From Ceriagrion tenellum (Eukaryota; Arthropoda; Insecta; Odonata; Coenagrionidae): a stretch of 64,000 nucleotides of DNA. The DNA is taken from contig OY720636.1 in assembly GCA_963169105.1 (NCBI GenBank), positions 117,446,188-117,510,187 on the forward strand, read 5' to 3'. Of the stretch, positions 37,401 to 50,467 are shown in pieces (within the stretch, counting starts at the first letter, position 1; the number at the start of each line of letters is the position of its first letter). A program made the position numbers and the translations under genes. The notes beneath the pieces were generated by a model that was given only the letters and a program-made list of their open reading frames with translations, made no database searches and was not told the origin of the DNA.

Positions 37401-39379
37401 TGAAGTACATGGTTTAAATAGGTAAAAAATTGAAGGCATTACTTAATGGTAGAATATATCTAAGAATTAGAAAACTTTGGCAGTGAATTCGTAAGTTGGA
37501 ATATAAGACTTCAAAATCAATAAAAATCGTTCGTGCAGTTAAATTTTTCTGTTTTACATTAACTACTTAATTCATACTATTGAAACAATTATTATATTCG
37601 ATTAATTACTACTTTAAAGACCAATCATGAATACCAACTAGGATCTGCATGAATGAAAAAGTATGGCTATAAGACGGATTTAGCTCAAGGTATCTCAGTG
37701 AAAATATATATTAATTAAGAATCAAAGAAAGTTCCAGGGTTTTAAATGATTTAATAGAGTGTCTTTGTCACATAATTTTTTTAAACCATGCAAATGAGTG
37801 TCTAGGAGACATTTTTTTTTCAAATACGCCCTCAGTACCTGTAGATTGCCAAAAGAAACCTATCCGTGTGCAAAAAGTTTAACCTTGGAAGGAGGTGAGT
37901 CGAAATGAAGTCGAAAAAAAGGGAGCATCTTTTGAGAGTTAAAGCGAAAGTCGAGTGGCGATAAGATAAAAAGAATCCAATTCAAGCACAAATGTCATAC
38001 GCCAATCCTATCGGGTATCAGGGATGTTTAGCAATATAACCCAAATATACCATGGAAATAACGGAAACGTCAAAGCTAAATTCGCGAAATAATGAGAAAG
38101 AGATAGCCATGAAAACCACAATGCAAAGCTGCACAAAAAGTGGTTGGGAAACACTGACTAATTGATTGGTGGTAAATGGCACTGAACCGCAATTTATGTG
38201 TCTGAGAAAAGAAAAGGAGTAGTGTAATTAGATATTGTGAACATGAATAGTAATGCATGCTCTTAAAGCCATTTGGACTTATTTCTACAGTTTTCTTCTC
38301 AGAAGATAGTAAGATGTAGTGTAATTAAAGTAGTGATTTGAAACTGTTATATGATGCAAACTCAGAGTAGGAGTGAAAAAAAGGGAGCACTGCATAGAAG
38401 TCTCAATTTGACGATTGTATTTCGGTGAATTATATGCTTATTACATTAATGGCGCCACATTCGTCTTCTTTTAATTATTATACAAAACGATTTGACTTTT
38501 ATGAGAACCAGTAAACGGTGAGCTTTAGCCAGTTAAAGCTGGTATTTATCAAAATTCATTCGTTTTAGAGAGCTTTAAGTAGATTTACTGTACGGTAATG
38601 GAAAAATAAAGAAGAATAGCTATACTGTGAGCTACCATCATTGCATTATGAATTGAGGCCTGTTAACGCAGCTCCAATTATCTGAAATTAGAAAGGTTTA
38701 TTACCTTCAGTTTTGAATGTATGTTAAGTCCATTAATAAGCTTACTGCAATAATCAATTGAACTATCATAATCATTCCCTTTTCAAGTTGACTCTAAATC
38801 CCTCGGTCGCCGACTTCCACCTTTCACTCCGCAAGTGTCAACAGTGCGTGGATCACGCTGTGTCTGCTGTTAAATCCTCCCCACTCGTCTAAGGTGATGA
38901 CATGGAGCGTGGAAAAAAATGGAAAGAAGAAGAGATTTAAGAAAGTAGAAAAATTCCTCAGTTCAAAAATCCCTGAACTCGAATGAATATCCTCAGGGGC
39001 TTACCTCCACCTCAGAAAAGTATACTCTCCCTCCGCCGATCTGACGATTAAACTCCCTTCTGCATCCGCGCAAAACCCCCTATGACCCATCACAGTAAAC
39101 CATTCATTTTCTTTCCAATAATTTCTCACGCTCCACCCAACTTCTTAACCGGATCCACAAGAAAATTATATTTTATTATCCCGCCATCATACCATTATTT
39201 CAGCTTTGTACTGTTCATCCCAATGGGAATGAGAGAAAATAATGAACTAAGATGAATAAAGGGGTGTGTAGCATCGTGATGAGAGTTGACTACAAACGCA
39301 CTCAGTATTTCAATTCCTTTCTCTGACCAACTTAAAACTCAACCGCCATTTCACCTTATTCCGATTGCCGTTTCCCCCT
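34431..39379. other. No gene recognised
   Basis: Five kilobases of AT-rich sequence without a recognisable gene or repeat. It contains a short perfect hairpin at 35532-35558 (see separate entry) and only sparse open frames of 60-80 codons. Confidence 0.5.
35532..35558. repeat. 11-bp perfect inverted repeat
   Basis: TAAATGGTCAG, a 5-base spacer GTAAG, then CTGACCATTTA. It lies in otherwise featureless DNA; it could be chance or a protein-binding palindrome. Confidence 0.6.
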
Positions 39380-39545
39380 TTCCGTAATTGGTAGTGCAGT
39401 TCGGGCGGATAATAAAGCGGATCCGGATTGGAGTCCCGGTCAAGGCGAATGATTTTTCCTATGTAGAAATTCACACATTTGTGCATTGAGGGTTAATACG
39501 TATAGCTATCCGTGCCTTGTCCCGGTGTACCCACAATCAGCTAGA
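39380..39545 (+). mobile_element. Possible second tRNA-derived SINE family
   Basis: TTGGTAGTGCAGTTCGGGCG resembles an A-box head, and GGATTGGAGTCCCGGTC at about 39425 a mutated B box (GGTTCGAGTCCCGGTC expected). It is followed by AAGGCGAATGATTTTTCC, TTGTGCATTG.GGGTTAATAC and CTATCCGTGCCTTGTCCC, a layout typical of SINE bodies. There is no second copy in the window, so this rests on the box pattern alone. Confidence 0.4.
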
Positions 39546-39804
39546 TGCAGATGGTTTAATTCGTTTCATTTTTCCGTTTTCTCTAAAAATAAAAATATTT
39601 ATATTTTCTCATATAAAGGTAGTTTTATCTATTATATTAATTTTGTTTTATTGACACTGTTGCTTATTACAATTCTGGCTTTGCGATAGGTAAATAATAT
39701 TTGGTCAAGTTGATGGAACGTTGCTCAAATTGGAGATTTGAGTACAAAAATCTATTCAACTTATTTAATATATGTTATACCTTACGAGTGAAGGTAGACT
39801 TTAA

Positions 39805-40086
39805 AATTCCACTCGTAATGGACGAAATGAAAATGAATTTCTAACTGGACATGGAAATTTTCAAACCCACCGCAAGCGATTTGCGAGAACAAGGACGGAC
39901 ATCTGCTCCTGTGGAGAAGGGCCAGACACCATAAATCAGAGACTCTTCAAATGCCATGAGTTTGATGAAGCAAGAGAAAAACTAAAAAGAGCCACAAAGA
40001 CCTGGCCAGCACATTTGGAAAAAATGCAAAACTCATTCCAAAGGAGACAGAAACAGTACTATATTTTGCAAAATAAAATCTGTTAG
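39805..40086 (+). mobile_element. Non-LTR retrotransposon ORF2 C-terminus (CxC...H zinc-knuckle end)
   Basis: A frame open from just after a TAA at 39802 to the TAG at 40084 reads NEFLTGHGNFQTHRKRF, then TDICSCGEGPDTINQRLFKC, HEFDEAREKLKRA and a short basic tail. QxLTGHGxFxxYxxRF followed by C-x-CG...ET..H...C is the common ending of R1/jockey/I-type ORF2 proteins after the RT or RNase H region. Here the expected His in the ET..H block is Q (TINQR). The upstream RT is absent, so this is a 5'-truncated copy; the 3' end probably falls within 40200-40300, where AAG-rich sequence follows. Confidence 0.7.
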
Positions 40087-42175
40087 GAGACGAAGAAGAA
40101 CGAGAAAAGGAGGACTAACGTCCCGGACCGACGATGGAAGAATGAAGATGGACGAATCGCACAAATGGGAAAAAAGAAGAAATCCATTGTAAGGCAAGAG
40201 CAGAAGAGAGGGACCACTCTTCTACTTAGTTCATCATGTAAGAAGAAGCAAAGATTTATTTATTCATGCAAAGCAAGAGAAAGAAGACTTTCATATAATA
40301 AATAAGATTTTTTTCGTTCTCATTACTATATCTATCCTAATAAATTTTAGAAGGAAAATCTAAGACTTTATTGTTACTTTAGTAACATGTAATACGTAGC
40401 AAATATTTAAAATTGAAATTTCTTGCATATTTAAAAAATGTCGAAGAATGGGGGGATTAAGTTTAAAAGGTACCCCAAAAAGTTTATACTTTGAATAAAA
40501 AGACACCCAGCTCAACTTTTCATCAAAGAGTGGGATGGGAAGGGAGAGAAATAGAACGTACCAGCGTGAAATGTAGGGCGTAGGCGCACCGAAGGGGGTT
40601 GTCACGTCTCTGCCAGATTTTCAGTTCTCTATCTTTTTTATTTGTATTTTATTGTATTAGTATGTAGTAATATTTCTATAACTTCTGAGAAAATTAATCG
40701 ATCTTAGTAAGTCATAAATTTAAATGTAGAGTATTGCAGATGATTTACGAAAATTTTAACACTTTGCTTTGTAATTTCTCCACATTCATAGTGATCTACA
40801 TTTCCGGCGAGAGGTGCATCACTATCCATTCTGGGTTTAAATGTACCTGTGTCAGTTTCCTCTGGAATGCATCTGAGTCACTCGGCGACAACGCTTGTCC
40901 CACATCCCCCTCACAACCTCACGCATTACTTCCGCACCCTCGAACAACTCGTGAGAGCGGCACCTGACCATGGCTCTCATTACCTTGGAGCCATCATGTT
41001 ACCCAAACAGATGCCGCCACCCCAAAGGCCCAGGTTTTAATTAAAGTTGTGCTTCCTTTAAAGAATCGTGAGCCCAGCCGCCACCTTAGACAAACGACCG
41101 ACTGTGACTCCGACAACGACAGCTCTGAATGCATTAATGAACGACGAAGTCATTAAAACGAACTGCGAGAGAAACGTTCTGCTCCTGGACCTCCCTCCTC
41201 ATCCTGATTCAACATTTTGCCCAGCAGCCTTCTTTCCTCATCCTCCTTACTCAGATTAATAAAGGAAGTAGATAGGCTTAAGAGAACTGAAGGATTTTGT
41301 GTGAAATAATCAGAAATTGCATACGAAGAATTTTGCCATTTTCCGCAAATGAAACGTTTCATTCTCCTTTTGTATATCTACAACTACGATAACCAAATTC
41401 AATCACACTGGTCGCTGTAAACGTACCGCAAATGTACCAAAAATATCTCAAATCACGAGCATAAGAAATAAAAATTTAGTCTCTAAGTTCTTTGTATAAT
41501 GTAAAGTTTCGTAAGAGACTTTTTAACGAAACGAACTTTTTTTTAGCTTGAACGAAACCAAGTTGCAAATATTGCATGAAGAATGAAAAAAGCACCCAAT
41601 CATGATTCCACACTTCATTTAAAGATAAACGAACTAGGTTTCAGCACATCATGTCGTCGTCAGGATACATTACGATATATATATGTTCGGAATTTTTTTT
41701 CGTAAACCTCACAAATAAAGTGTGGAATTATAATCAGGTGTTTTTTCATTCATTGTAAAGAAGTTCCCCCGAGTGACGCCAGATCTTTGGATGAGTTTTT
41801 GAGTTACCTACGTAAGAACCATGAAAGTGGAGAGTAGCTCGGCTGCTATGTTTTTGCTAGATGAGGCCAGGTACGGAGGGGGGTGGATTTCTCTGTTTAT
41901 TGGGATGTCTGACAACTCAATTGCGACTCAAAGCGTGCTATTGAGTTGTCAACAGTCGGTTGCAGGAGAGGTTGAAGGGGTATGCTATACAATGAGTGAG
42001 GGGGTGTGTATGGCTAAGTGTGAGTGGAGATAAGCCAATGTAGAATACGAGGAGAAAGGAAAATGAGTGAAAAGGGGAGTAAGGAGATTTTGGTTGAGCT
42101 AGGATTGGAGGTATGCCCTCCAGCATACCGGGCTTCGGCATATGACCCTAATAGTGCAAGTGGCTGAATTATAAA
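40087..42175. other. No gene recognised; upstream region of the Tigger-like copy
   Basis: Short frames only; the plus strand at 40860-41240 is C-rich and gives overlapping open frames of 63-77 codons. The end of this interval should contain the left terminus of the Tigger-like element, but I found no inverted partner for the sequence downstream of 44260. Confidence 0.4.
41910..41951. repeat. 12-bp perfect inverted repeat upstream of the Tigger-like gene
   Basis: TGACAACTCAAT at 41910-41921 and ATTGAGTTGTCA at 41940-41951, separated by 18 bases. It lies about 225 bp before the transposase ATG. It may be a subterminal motif of the transposon or chance. Confidence 0.6.
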
Positions 42176-44260
42176 ATGTCTAAAAGGAAGGCATTGAGTT
42201 TGCAGGACAAAAATGACATCATTGACCTCATCGAAAGAAAGCAGTGCGGCGTAAAAGAGGTGCAACTGAAATTAAAGTGGGGAAAAACGCAATTATACAA
42301 CACATTGAAGGATAAAGAGGTGCTGCACGCTAAATATGCTAAAGGTTCGTAATTACATCAATGCATTTATGATTTCATACCTTTTTTAACGATTAAAAAA
42401 GGACATTGTTCTCATTATATGACGTTATTTTCATTATGTGACATTATTTTCATAATATTTGTAACAAGAGTCATTCTTAATGGTGTTTAAAACACTGCAT
42501 TTTACACGCTTTTTTCTTCTGCCTTGAAATATGAAAATGTTACATAAATCTCATTAATTAATTTTATATTTCAATGTGTATTTCAAATACTTGATTTTTT
42601 TGGTGGTAAATTTAATTAAAACGCAACACAAAACCGTGCATCCTTGGGAATGAAACATTATCTCATTAAGAGTAAACAATTTTCGATAAATTGACTTTGA
42701 TAAATTAAATTGAATTCACTAAGCCAAAAGAGTTTCCATAAAGACCTGCTAATTCTAACGCATAAGACAGGATATGATATGATGGGTTAAAATATAGATA
42801 GAGAAGAGTTCGTAAAAATACGTTAAACATTACTTGCATTTTTTTTCCTTTTCAGGTACAAATTTGAACTCCAAAAGAAAAATAAGATAAACTGGAAACG
42901 AAAAAATAAACGAATTGACTTGGGAATGGTTAGTTCAAACGAGAGCAAAAAATATTCCGCTTTCGGGACCAATGGTCCAAGCGCAAGCGAAAGTGTTTGC
43001 TGCCAAATTAGGTAATTCAGAGTTTAAAGCTTCTAATGGCTGGTTAGAAAGTTTTCTAGCGCGTCACAATATTGTGTGGAACAGTGTTTGCGGAGAGGCA
43101 AATGATGTCGATAAGGCCGTAGTTTCCGGTTGGAAAGTAAAAGTTCGTGACTTAATTAAAGATTACCATCCAAAAGGCATATTTAATGGTGATGCAACGG
43201 GGCTATTTTTCCGTGCAATCCCAACAAAAACGTTGTCTCTTAAAGGTGACAAATGCTGTAGAGGTAAACACTCCAAAGAGCGGCTTACTGTTTTCATTTG
43301 TGGAAACATAGAAGGAAACATGGAAAAACTACTTGTGATCGGTAAAGCCCCGAGACCCAGATGCTTTAAAAATTTAAACATCGGAGAGCTTCCTGTGATC
43401 TGGCGACACAATTCTAAAGCTTGGAACACGGCTAAAATAATGGAGGACTGGTTGATTTCTTTTAACTGGAGAATGAAAACAGCAGGACGCGAAGTTTTTT
43501 CTTTCAAGAAATTCTTTTCTTGGACAATGCCACGTGCTATCCTTATATAGAGCTAACGAATGTGAAACTTGCCTGGTTCCCTGCGAATATCTCCAGCATC
43601 ACTTAGCAAATGGATCAGGGTGTTATTTATTGCGTGAATGTGCATTACAGAAAGTTTTTGATGCAATCTCTATAAACTGCTGTTGAATCTTTTGACAAAG
43701 TGAGTAAAGTAGTAAAATCTATAACCATTTTGGATGCCATAAGTTGGTTGACGAGAGAAATAAATTGCGTGAAAAAAGGTGTCAATAAATGTTTCCTCAG
43801 AGCTGGCTTTGTTTACAGTGATTAAGACATTATTAACGACGATAGCGGTAGTAAAAATGCAGATATTCATGATCTCGCTTCAATTATGAATAAAAATGTG
43901 ACAAAGGTAATGGATTTTGTGAATATTGATGCAAACCTAGCGACCGCTTCCAGTGATATTAACATTGATTCTTTAGTGAGCGAAAAGGAATGTGGTGAGG
44001 ATGATGGGGAGGAAGACATCGAAGGTAGTAAAATCGAAGACACTACAAAATTAAATAATTATAAAGAAGTGATTCAAGCTATTGCAGAGATCAAAACATT
44101 TTGTATAGTTAACAACGATGTTGGTCTCTTAAGTTTGATGAATGATTGTAAGAATCGCGCAGAGACAAAACATTTGTTAAATACGAAAATTAAGCAGTCT
44201 TTTATAAAAGATTATTTTGTGCGAGCGAACTCAAATTATTCAATCCATAGTATTTAAAAA
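42176..44260 (+). pseudogene. Tigger/pogo-like transposase pseudogene with one intron
   Basis: Exon 1 (42176-42344) begins MSKRKALSLQDKNDIIDLIE, the CENP-B N-terminal helix-turn-helix of Tigger transposases. A GT...TTTTCAG intron (42345-42855) joins in frame to exon 2. Exon 2 has an in-frame TAA at 42888, then TWEWLVQTRAKNIPLSGPMV and FKASNGWLESFLARHNI, the second CENP-B DNA-binding domain. The DDE domain follows: GIFNGDATGLFFR gives the first Asp at 43194-43196 or nearby. A frameshift near 43510 moves the second block, LDNA, to 43520-43531, and MDQG lies at 43610-43621. TAG at 43604 and TAA at 43673 and 43823 break that frame, which then stays open to 44257 with an acidic C-terminal region (ECGEDDGEEDIEG). 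No active protein is possible. Terminal repeats were not found. Confidence 0.88.
42345..42855 (+). other. Intron of the Tigger-like transposase pseudogene
   Basis: It starts GTTCGTAATT after AAAG and ends TTTTTTTTCCTTTTCAG before GTACAAAT. Removing it joins AAA-G to GT-ACA in frame, giving the expected continuous CENP-B region. The interior is AT-rich with no open frame. The donor is weak at +3/+4; an alternative donor a few bases on would disrupt the frame. Confidence 0.65.
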
Positions 44261-46520
44261 TCTTGACTGGCCCATTTGTATGGTTGCAACTTAATAAAAA
44301 AAATATAAACGTATACCTAAAAAGAGTGCATTCATCATTTAATACTTTACATTACTTTATCCTGAAAGTGAGAAGTATTAAATTTAGACCAAAATGTTCT
44401 CCACAAATTCAATGTCATTTCTAAGCGAAATGTTAACAACGATATCGCTATGTATTACTAAAGTCTCAAAAACCGCTGCAACAGTTTATTCCTCCTTAAG
44501 TATGTGTTTCCTATGAAGTACTTCGACCCTGTGTATGACGGAAACTTGTCCATAACAGAAAATTTTATCGGCACCGTGCGATTCCGTTATAGGCAGTTTC
44601 AACTGTACCAGAGGTTATCCAGACTTGTTACTTGTTAGCAAACGTGAAGAATAAAGACTGATAAGCCGAATGCCCGAATGGTATTTTGAAGTGCGGAGTT
44701 TCATGGTTTGGGGCACAGCCTCGACCATTAGCAAGCATGGAGAGCTATACTCGATTATAGTGCAAAGTCGAGCAAAACATTTCATGCCAGATGAAGTTGG
44801 AAAATGAAACATTCTCTTTTGGCTGAAGTTTATGCAATGCCCTGAAAATTTACCTTAAATTAACTCCATCAGCTACTATTTCATGCGAGACTAATATTTA
44901 AAATGTTTGTCTCGGTGAAAGCACTGTCATTACTTAGGTTTACGGCGCGGAATTCAAAATTTAAGATATAACCTTGTGTGATAATTTTCTTTAAAAAAAT
45001 GTCTTTAACTCGGAATGAAACTTTCATATTTATTGAGAAAAATTATTACAATACAAAATATATATCTATGCTCTTAAGAGAAAATCTGAACGCACGTCAT
45101 CAAACTACATATTTCGAAATACACGTGACATGTCATCAGCCGTCGTGTGAAAAAGCATTTTATGGCCAGGAAACTACATCGGCAACATGATTTTGTTTTA
45201 TTTTCATCAATATGTATTACTAGTAAGATAACGAGTAAATGTTTCCGCAAATTTGTATGTAAATGAAAATTTTTAAAGCCACCGTCCACCAATCAACATT
45301 TTGTAATTATATGTTGAATTGTGGAGAGTAAAGAAGGCATTAGCAATTAGTAACTAAAGAGGACGCCATCAATGCGTATCATTTATTGAACCTAGTTACG
45401 TCACAAATAACAATATGTTCATAGAAATATGTAGGATATAATTTTTGGACCGGAATTCAGCAAAGATTGGATGGAAGAATGGATATATTTGCGAGCATGA
45501 ATTCAACTTTCCCATCTTCTTATACCCTGATTCAAAGCATATAATTCACATACCTCCAAAGTAGGGTCTACTCCATATTTCAGAATTCCAACCCACTAAT
45601 GAAAGTTTACTTTTCCTAGGCACAGATATATGTGCTGATCAGACATTCAGAGATCATTCAGAGATAAAGCTCAAATAAAACGCGGTTAAATTACCACTGT
45701 TCTAATAGTGAAATATAGAATCATATATTTGCAGACAAGGAGTTGGATGGTTACAAAACAAAATACTCAATTTAGCATTTGCCTTTCACACTAATGAAAT
45801 CAGCCCTGATTCACAGAGGAGGAGGAAATAATATTCAAGAATAGTTTATATACGATGCCCTTTTCTCTTCACCAAAATTCAAATTCACTCCAGGTACAGT
45901 CCATTTACAATTTTCTCGACTTTAAGTGAGTAAAACCGAAGAAAATAAGCAACTCTAAGTACTCAACTCATCGGTGAAGATCCAGAATGGCTGACTAAAT
46001 TATTGAAGGCTGATTTAGTGAGAAAATTGACGAAATTAAAAGAAATCGGCAATTGTATTTACTCGATACTGCATAGCATTAGCCATGGAAATCGAGTGAC
46101 TTCACTCAGATACTAAATGTAAGTTGGACAATTGATAAATCAATAACATCAATAAAATATATGGTAAATCAAACTGAATACACATTATAAAAATTATTAA
46201 GTACCAAAGCACCTAAATCGATGTATCAAAATTCTGGGATCATTTTTGCAATCTTTCAGTAGGAACTGAATATTAACGGTAGCCATAAAGACACTAATTT
46301 TTACCTTTTACTTGTATTCCTTACAACTATAATTACCGTATATGTACGCTCCACAAATACTTCAACGCCTTCGGCACGTACAATCGCTTGAAAATAAAAC
46401 TTTTCACTTATAAGAGTGTTTAATTTTTGGAGAGTTATACAGTACAAACTCACCTAACTGCCACAGGTAAGTATTCCATCAACAGTTACCATTTTTGACA
46501 ACGTCAATCGGACACAAATG
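44261..46520. other. No gene recognised
   Basis: AT-rich, with short frames only (at most 72 codons). The right end of the Tigger-like element should lie in its first few hundred bases, but I could not place it. Nothing matches the left flank of copy A, which matters for judging copy B as a separate insertion. Confidence 0.45.
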
Positions 46521-46522
46521 TA

Positions 46523-46549
46523 CAGTGGCGGAAAAAATTAACGCAAAAC
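46523..46549 (+). repeat. Left terminal inverted repeat of copy B
   Basis: CAGTGGCGGAAAAAATTAAC then GCAAAAC. It matches the reverse complement of the right end over about 27 bases with one clear internal mismatch (AAAAAA versus AGAAA). Confidence 0.8.
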
Positions 46550-47360
46550 TCATTGGCGTTTGAATGCGGCGTACACGGGAACTAATTGAAATCGCTTTTC
46601 CTTCGACAACTTGACAACAATGAGACAGCATATGGAAACCGGGAATATTCAAACTCTCTATGAATGGATAACGATTTTACGCGTCATGTAAATAGTCATA
46701 CTAATAAGGTTTAGGTTCGCGAGATCGTCTAGGAGTTGTAAACGTGATGAGCTTGCTTCAACCCGCACCCAGTCGAGGTTCCGAAGTCGTAGTTGATTAT
46801 GTAAAGATGCTTACCATATTTTTTTAGCTTTGGACCGTTCAAAAAAATTTTCTTGATTGAAACTTAAGAAACAATACGATGAAAGCATTATTTGTTGGGA
46901 CATAAAAGTTTTTTACTCTCCAGATCAAATTCACTGACAATAAAACGTATTTCCTCGTGCAGAGAATAGCTGTGGATGAACATCGTTTTAATAGACCTCA
47001 AACTACTTCCGAGAAATATGATGCATTACAATCAACACTTTGGCGTAATATCCTGTGAACTTTAAGTAAAAGTATGGTAAATCTGGTTGAATAGAATAGT
47101 TTCCATGTGGAGAAAAATTTTCTTTACGAGAATTTCCAATACCTTGAAACCCTACGTAAGTTTCCGCCCTCGTGCATACAGGTCATCTCAAACACTTAAA
47201 TTTCTTAATTACTTCTAACGTAATATTATTTACTTTCTGGAAACTACTTTCAAAAATCCAGAACATTTTATTTGGTCCAGTTTTTAAAGGAAACATTAGA
47301 ATTCCCTTTTTTCGTTGTATAGTAAGAAATACTGGACGCGGATTTCGTTTGATCGATGAA

Positions 47361-47430
47361 GTAGCCTAGAGGGAGAGTGTTTGTCTGCGGCCAAGAATGC
47401 CCGGGGTTCAAATCCTGGCGTGGCCTCTTT
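47361..47430 (+). other. tRNA-like segment inside copy B
   Basis: GTAGCCTAGAGGGAGAGTGT (A-box-like, 47361-47380) and GGTTCAAATCC (B box, 47405-47415), spaced as in a tRNA, with TGCCCGGGGTTCAAATCCTG around the B box. The counterpart in copy A is slightly worse. It suggests a SINE head or tRNA-like module present in the ancestor of both copies. Confidence 0.5.
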
Positions 47431-49556
47431 TAGTGCCTTTATAATTAATCTACGCGATGTGACTTTATTGCAGCCAAAACTTTGCAGGAATCCACGGAAG
47501 GTCCAGGGAATGGATATTGACCTCAACCATGCGTGTGTGAGTTTTACGCATATTCGGGCTTTGTAAAAGAATCAGAGCGGTCTCCTTGGTCGTCGAATGA
47601 GACGTTTACTTCCCATTCTCGGGTACTCGGCCCCACTTGATGTCTAGGTCCTGTCTGTCGTGTGATGCTCATACCTACTCATTTGCCAATTTACCACTCA
47701 ATGAAAAGCTATTCATGAAGGAGGGAATAGACCGGATCTCTGGTTGTGTCAGTTACTCGATTTAGTGACCTTACCTGATGCTACATTCACCTTTAAATTA
47801 CTTTGAAATGATTTAGTAAAGAGGGAAATTATTTTTATTAGGAATTAGAGTTTGGTTCTATCTGCCGAACTTGTAAATACCGATTACTTATCTGAGTGAG
47901 AGACCAAACAAGTGTGGAATTTTCTTCAAAATATCTTGAAAACGGTATTTGAAGCTTTTCCAGCATTGTTTTCTAGGTTTGCTATGAGCAATACATTAAC
48001 CGTGTAGTTCAACAGTTCAACTTAGAAGATGGAGAATAATACTTAGAGGATAAGGTAAATTCATGAATCACTCAAATACCATTTGACATATTCGCAGTGA
48101 AAAATGTTTGGCTAAAATTACGCAGTTAAATTTTATGAGGAGCATTTTTATACCCATGTCTTAGTAATACTCCGACAAAAATGCATCGCCTATCTTCCCC
48201 TGTGAAAGTGATAAAATAATCAAAATCATCTTTTCCATGTATCGACTAAGCAGTAATTAGATATTTTCCCTATGGTCATTTGTATACTCCTCATAAATCC
48301 GCAGAGTAGTCAATGGAGTGCAAATTAGGAATGTGCACCATCAAAGATTATACGATTGCTACTTTTCTAAAGAATCTATTCCTCTTCAAATGCGTCGCAA
48401 TATTATTGCTTCAATGGAAGTTAAAGTTGTGAGTGCCCCCACATGAAGAAATTAACAGACTTTTTACAGGGTCATAAATTTCATTTCTTAGTGGTAATGT
48501 ATTTTAACGGATGTTGAAAAGGGACAGTATAATGCTTTATTTAGAACGAGTGAATTTAAAAATAATTCTCTTAATTTGAGCTATGTGTGCACATAATCAC
48601 AGCAAAGGAACATCGAGAAATATGCTGGTATTTGCATAAAGAATGTGGATGTTTATTAGCCTAATAATCAATCAATCCCCCTCCATTCTCGATTTCCTGA
48701 CCAAGTCTTTGTGACATGGAGTTGCCCACATTTTGGTATCATCTTACTGGGTTCATTTCCCATTCTTCCTCCACGATTTTCCTCAATGCATCTTAATTTG
48801 GGATTGTTTCGTTTGAGAGGGTAGAAAAACGTTTGTTTCTCGCATTTTTCTCATAATGAACGCTGCGCTCCGTACAGCCCAATCCATCTATGTTACATGA
48901 TTGATTTTGAACCACCGCCTAGAATTTTGACATTTGTGAACTCGTAAGTATTCCTAGTTGCGGACGAATAATGAATATTGATAAACATTTGATAAAACAT
49001 AGTTCTTATTATAGCGGACATGAATTTAATGAATTTCGTTTGATAGTAGTTAGAAATTGTTTTTTTTTTTAACTTTCAAACACCAAATAAAAGTTCAGTG
49101 AGTGAAAGTCGAAGGCGCAACACCTCTTCGGGTAATTTTTCGACAGATATTTTTGCCTTTTACAAACCTACTATCCGATTCCTCCTCCTGGGAGAAAAAT
49201 GAGGCATACTTAAAGGCTAATAAGATCTTTTTTTCCTCCAAGAATTTATGGAGAGGCCGCTAAAACTTTGAACAGTATGTCTGCTTGCGCTATCCGCTCT
49301 GCTTCTTCGTCTATCGACGCTCGTCTCAATGAAGTAGTCATCAGTAAACCTTGGCCAAGTTCCGGGTGGTGATGGTCGGGGTGGTTTGTTGTTGTGAATA
49401 ACGCACAGGTTTCAAATACTTGCTGCACCAGAAAGAAAAGGCTCGTCGGGCTTCGAAAAAATTGGAAGCCCCCGTCGAATACTTTTAAGGGCGTAAGAGA
49501 AGTCAAATACCACTTCTTTCCTGGGAGTTAAACGCCTGGCGTTCAAAACATTATCT

Positions 49557-49766
49557 ATGGCAGAAAAGGTATCCCCCGCAACACAAGGGGAAAGTAAGCT
49601 CTTATTAAAGGCATATTATTTCCCAAATCAATATAATGCGCCCTTCATACATTCCTATTTTGAATGGATTAGTATTGGTGAAGCTTTGTATAGACACAGG
49701 GAAAACTCTAGGGATCCTCAAGAGTCCTCCAAGATTGCTCGTTGCTTTAACACCGACTTAAGGTAG
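49557..49766 (+). other. Unrecognised open frame inside copy B
   Basis: It reads MAEKVSPATQGESKLLLKAY and ends GEALYRHRENSRDPQESSKI, ARCFNTDLR, stop. Copy A (about 14626-14836) keeps the same frame and the same end, except for a TAA in place of the Tyr20 codon. It was not recognised as any family. The two copies differ at many amino acids, so this may simply be a frame lacking stops, but it is the best-matched reading frame shared by the copies. Confidence 0.2.
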
Positions 49767-50323
49767 CTGGCCTCCAAACCCATGCATGAGGGGAACTTAT
49801 GGCGTTTGATTGGAATGGTCTGGGCTGATGAGGTGAAATCCGAGAACTACTTCTTTCTGTTTGTATTCCCGGGAGAGTAGTTCCTATCCTTTAGTTATTT
49901 TAAACGTTCGTAGACAATACCACCACTCATTTTAAAAGTAACTTAGTTCACAGTAACTCATTCGGACGCAAATAAATTCACCGAAAGGATACGAAACATC
50001 ATCATAAATTCGCCTTGTCATAAGAAAGCTCAGTAGTTGTTACTGGGTAGCAAACCTGAATCGAAATCATGGTTCTTCATAATAACATTTACGCTCATGA
50101 TTTCTAAAACGCGATTGTCATCAAGAAAGATCGGGGGCTACATAGCAATGGAGTGCGCTCCCAGGATCTTATGCATTGCCCTACCAATGCGGCTTGCCTT
50201 TTGGATGACAATAACGACCATGAGAAGAAAAGAACCGAAATCCCACCCCTGGTCGAGACATTTTTGAGTTTTTCATTCTATTTCTGGTCGAGTAAAATTA
50301 TTTTTATTCGGCAAATTTTATCT

Positions 50324-50467
50324 AAAATTATTTATTTATATCATTACTGCTCGGAGGACGATGGAAGTGTTATCCGTCGAAACGTTAGCAACAAAAACTC
50401 TTACTCGGCTAGAAGCCCGAGAATTTTTTATTCATATTATTCGCCGAGAAAGGACAAGATCTTACAT
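50324..50467 (+). mobile_element. Penelope-type 3' tail inserted in copy B (~144 bp)
   Basis: Absent from copy A at the same site and flanked by an 11-bp direct repeat, AAATTTTATCT (50313-50323 and 50468-50478). It contains GATGGAAGTGTTATCCGTCG then AAACGTTAGCAACA, and ends ATTCGCCGAGAAAGGACAAG. This resembles the 3' non-coding end of Penelope-like elements and the insertion in copy A (shared GAAACGTT.GC). It is too short to contain coding sequence. Confidence 0.6.
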
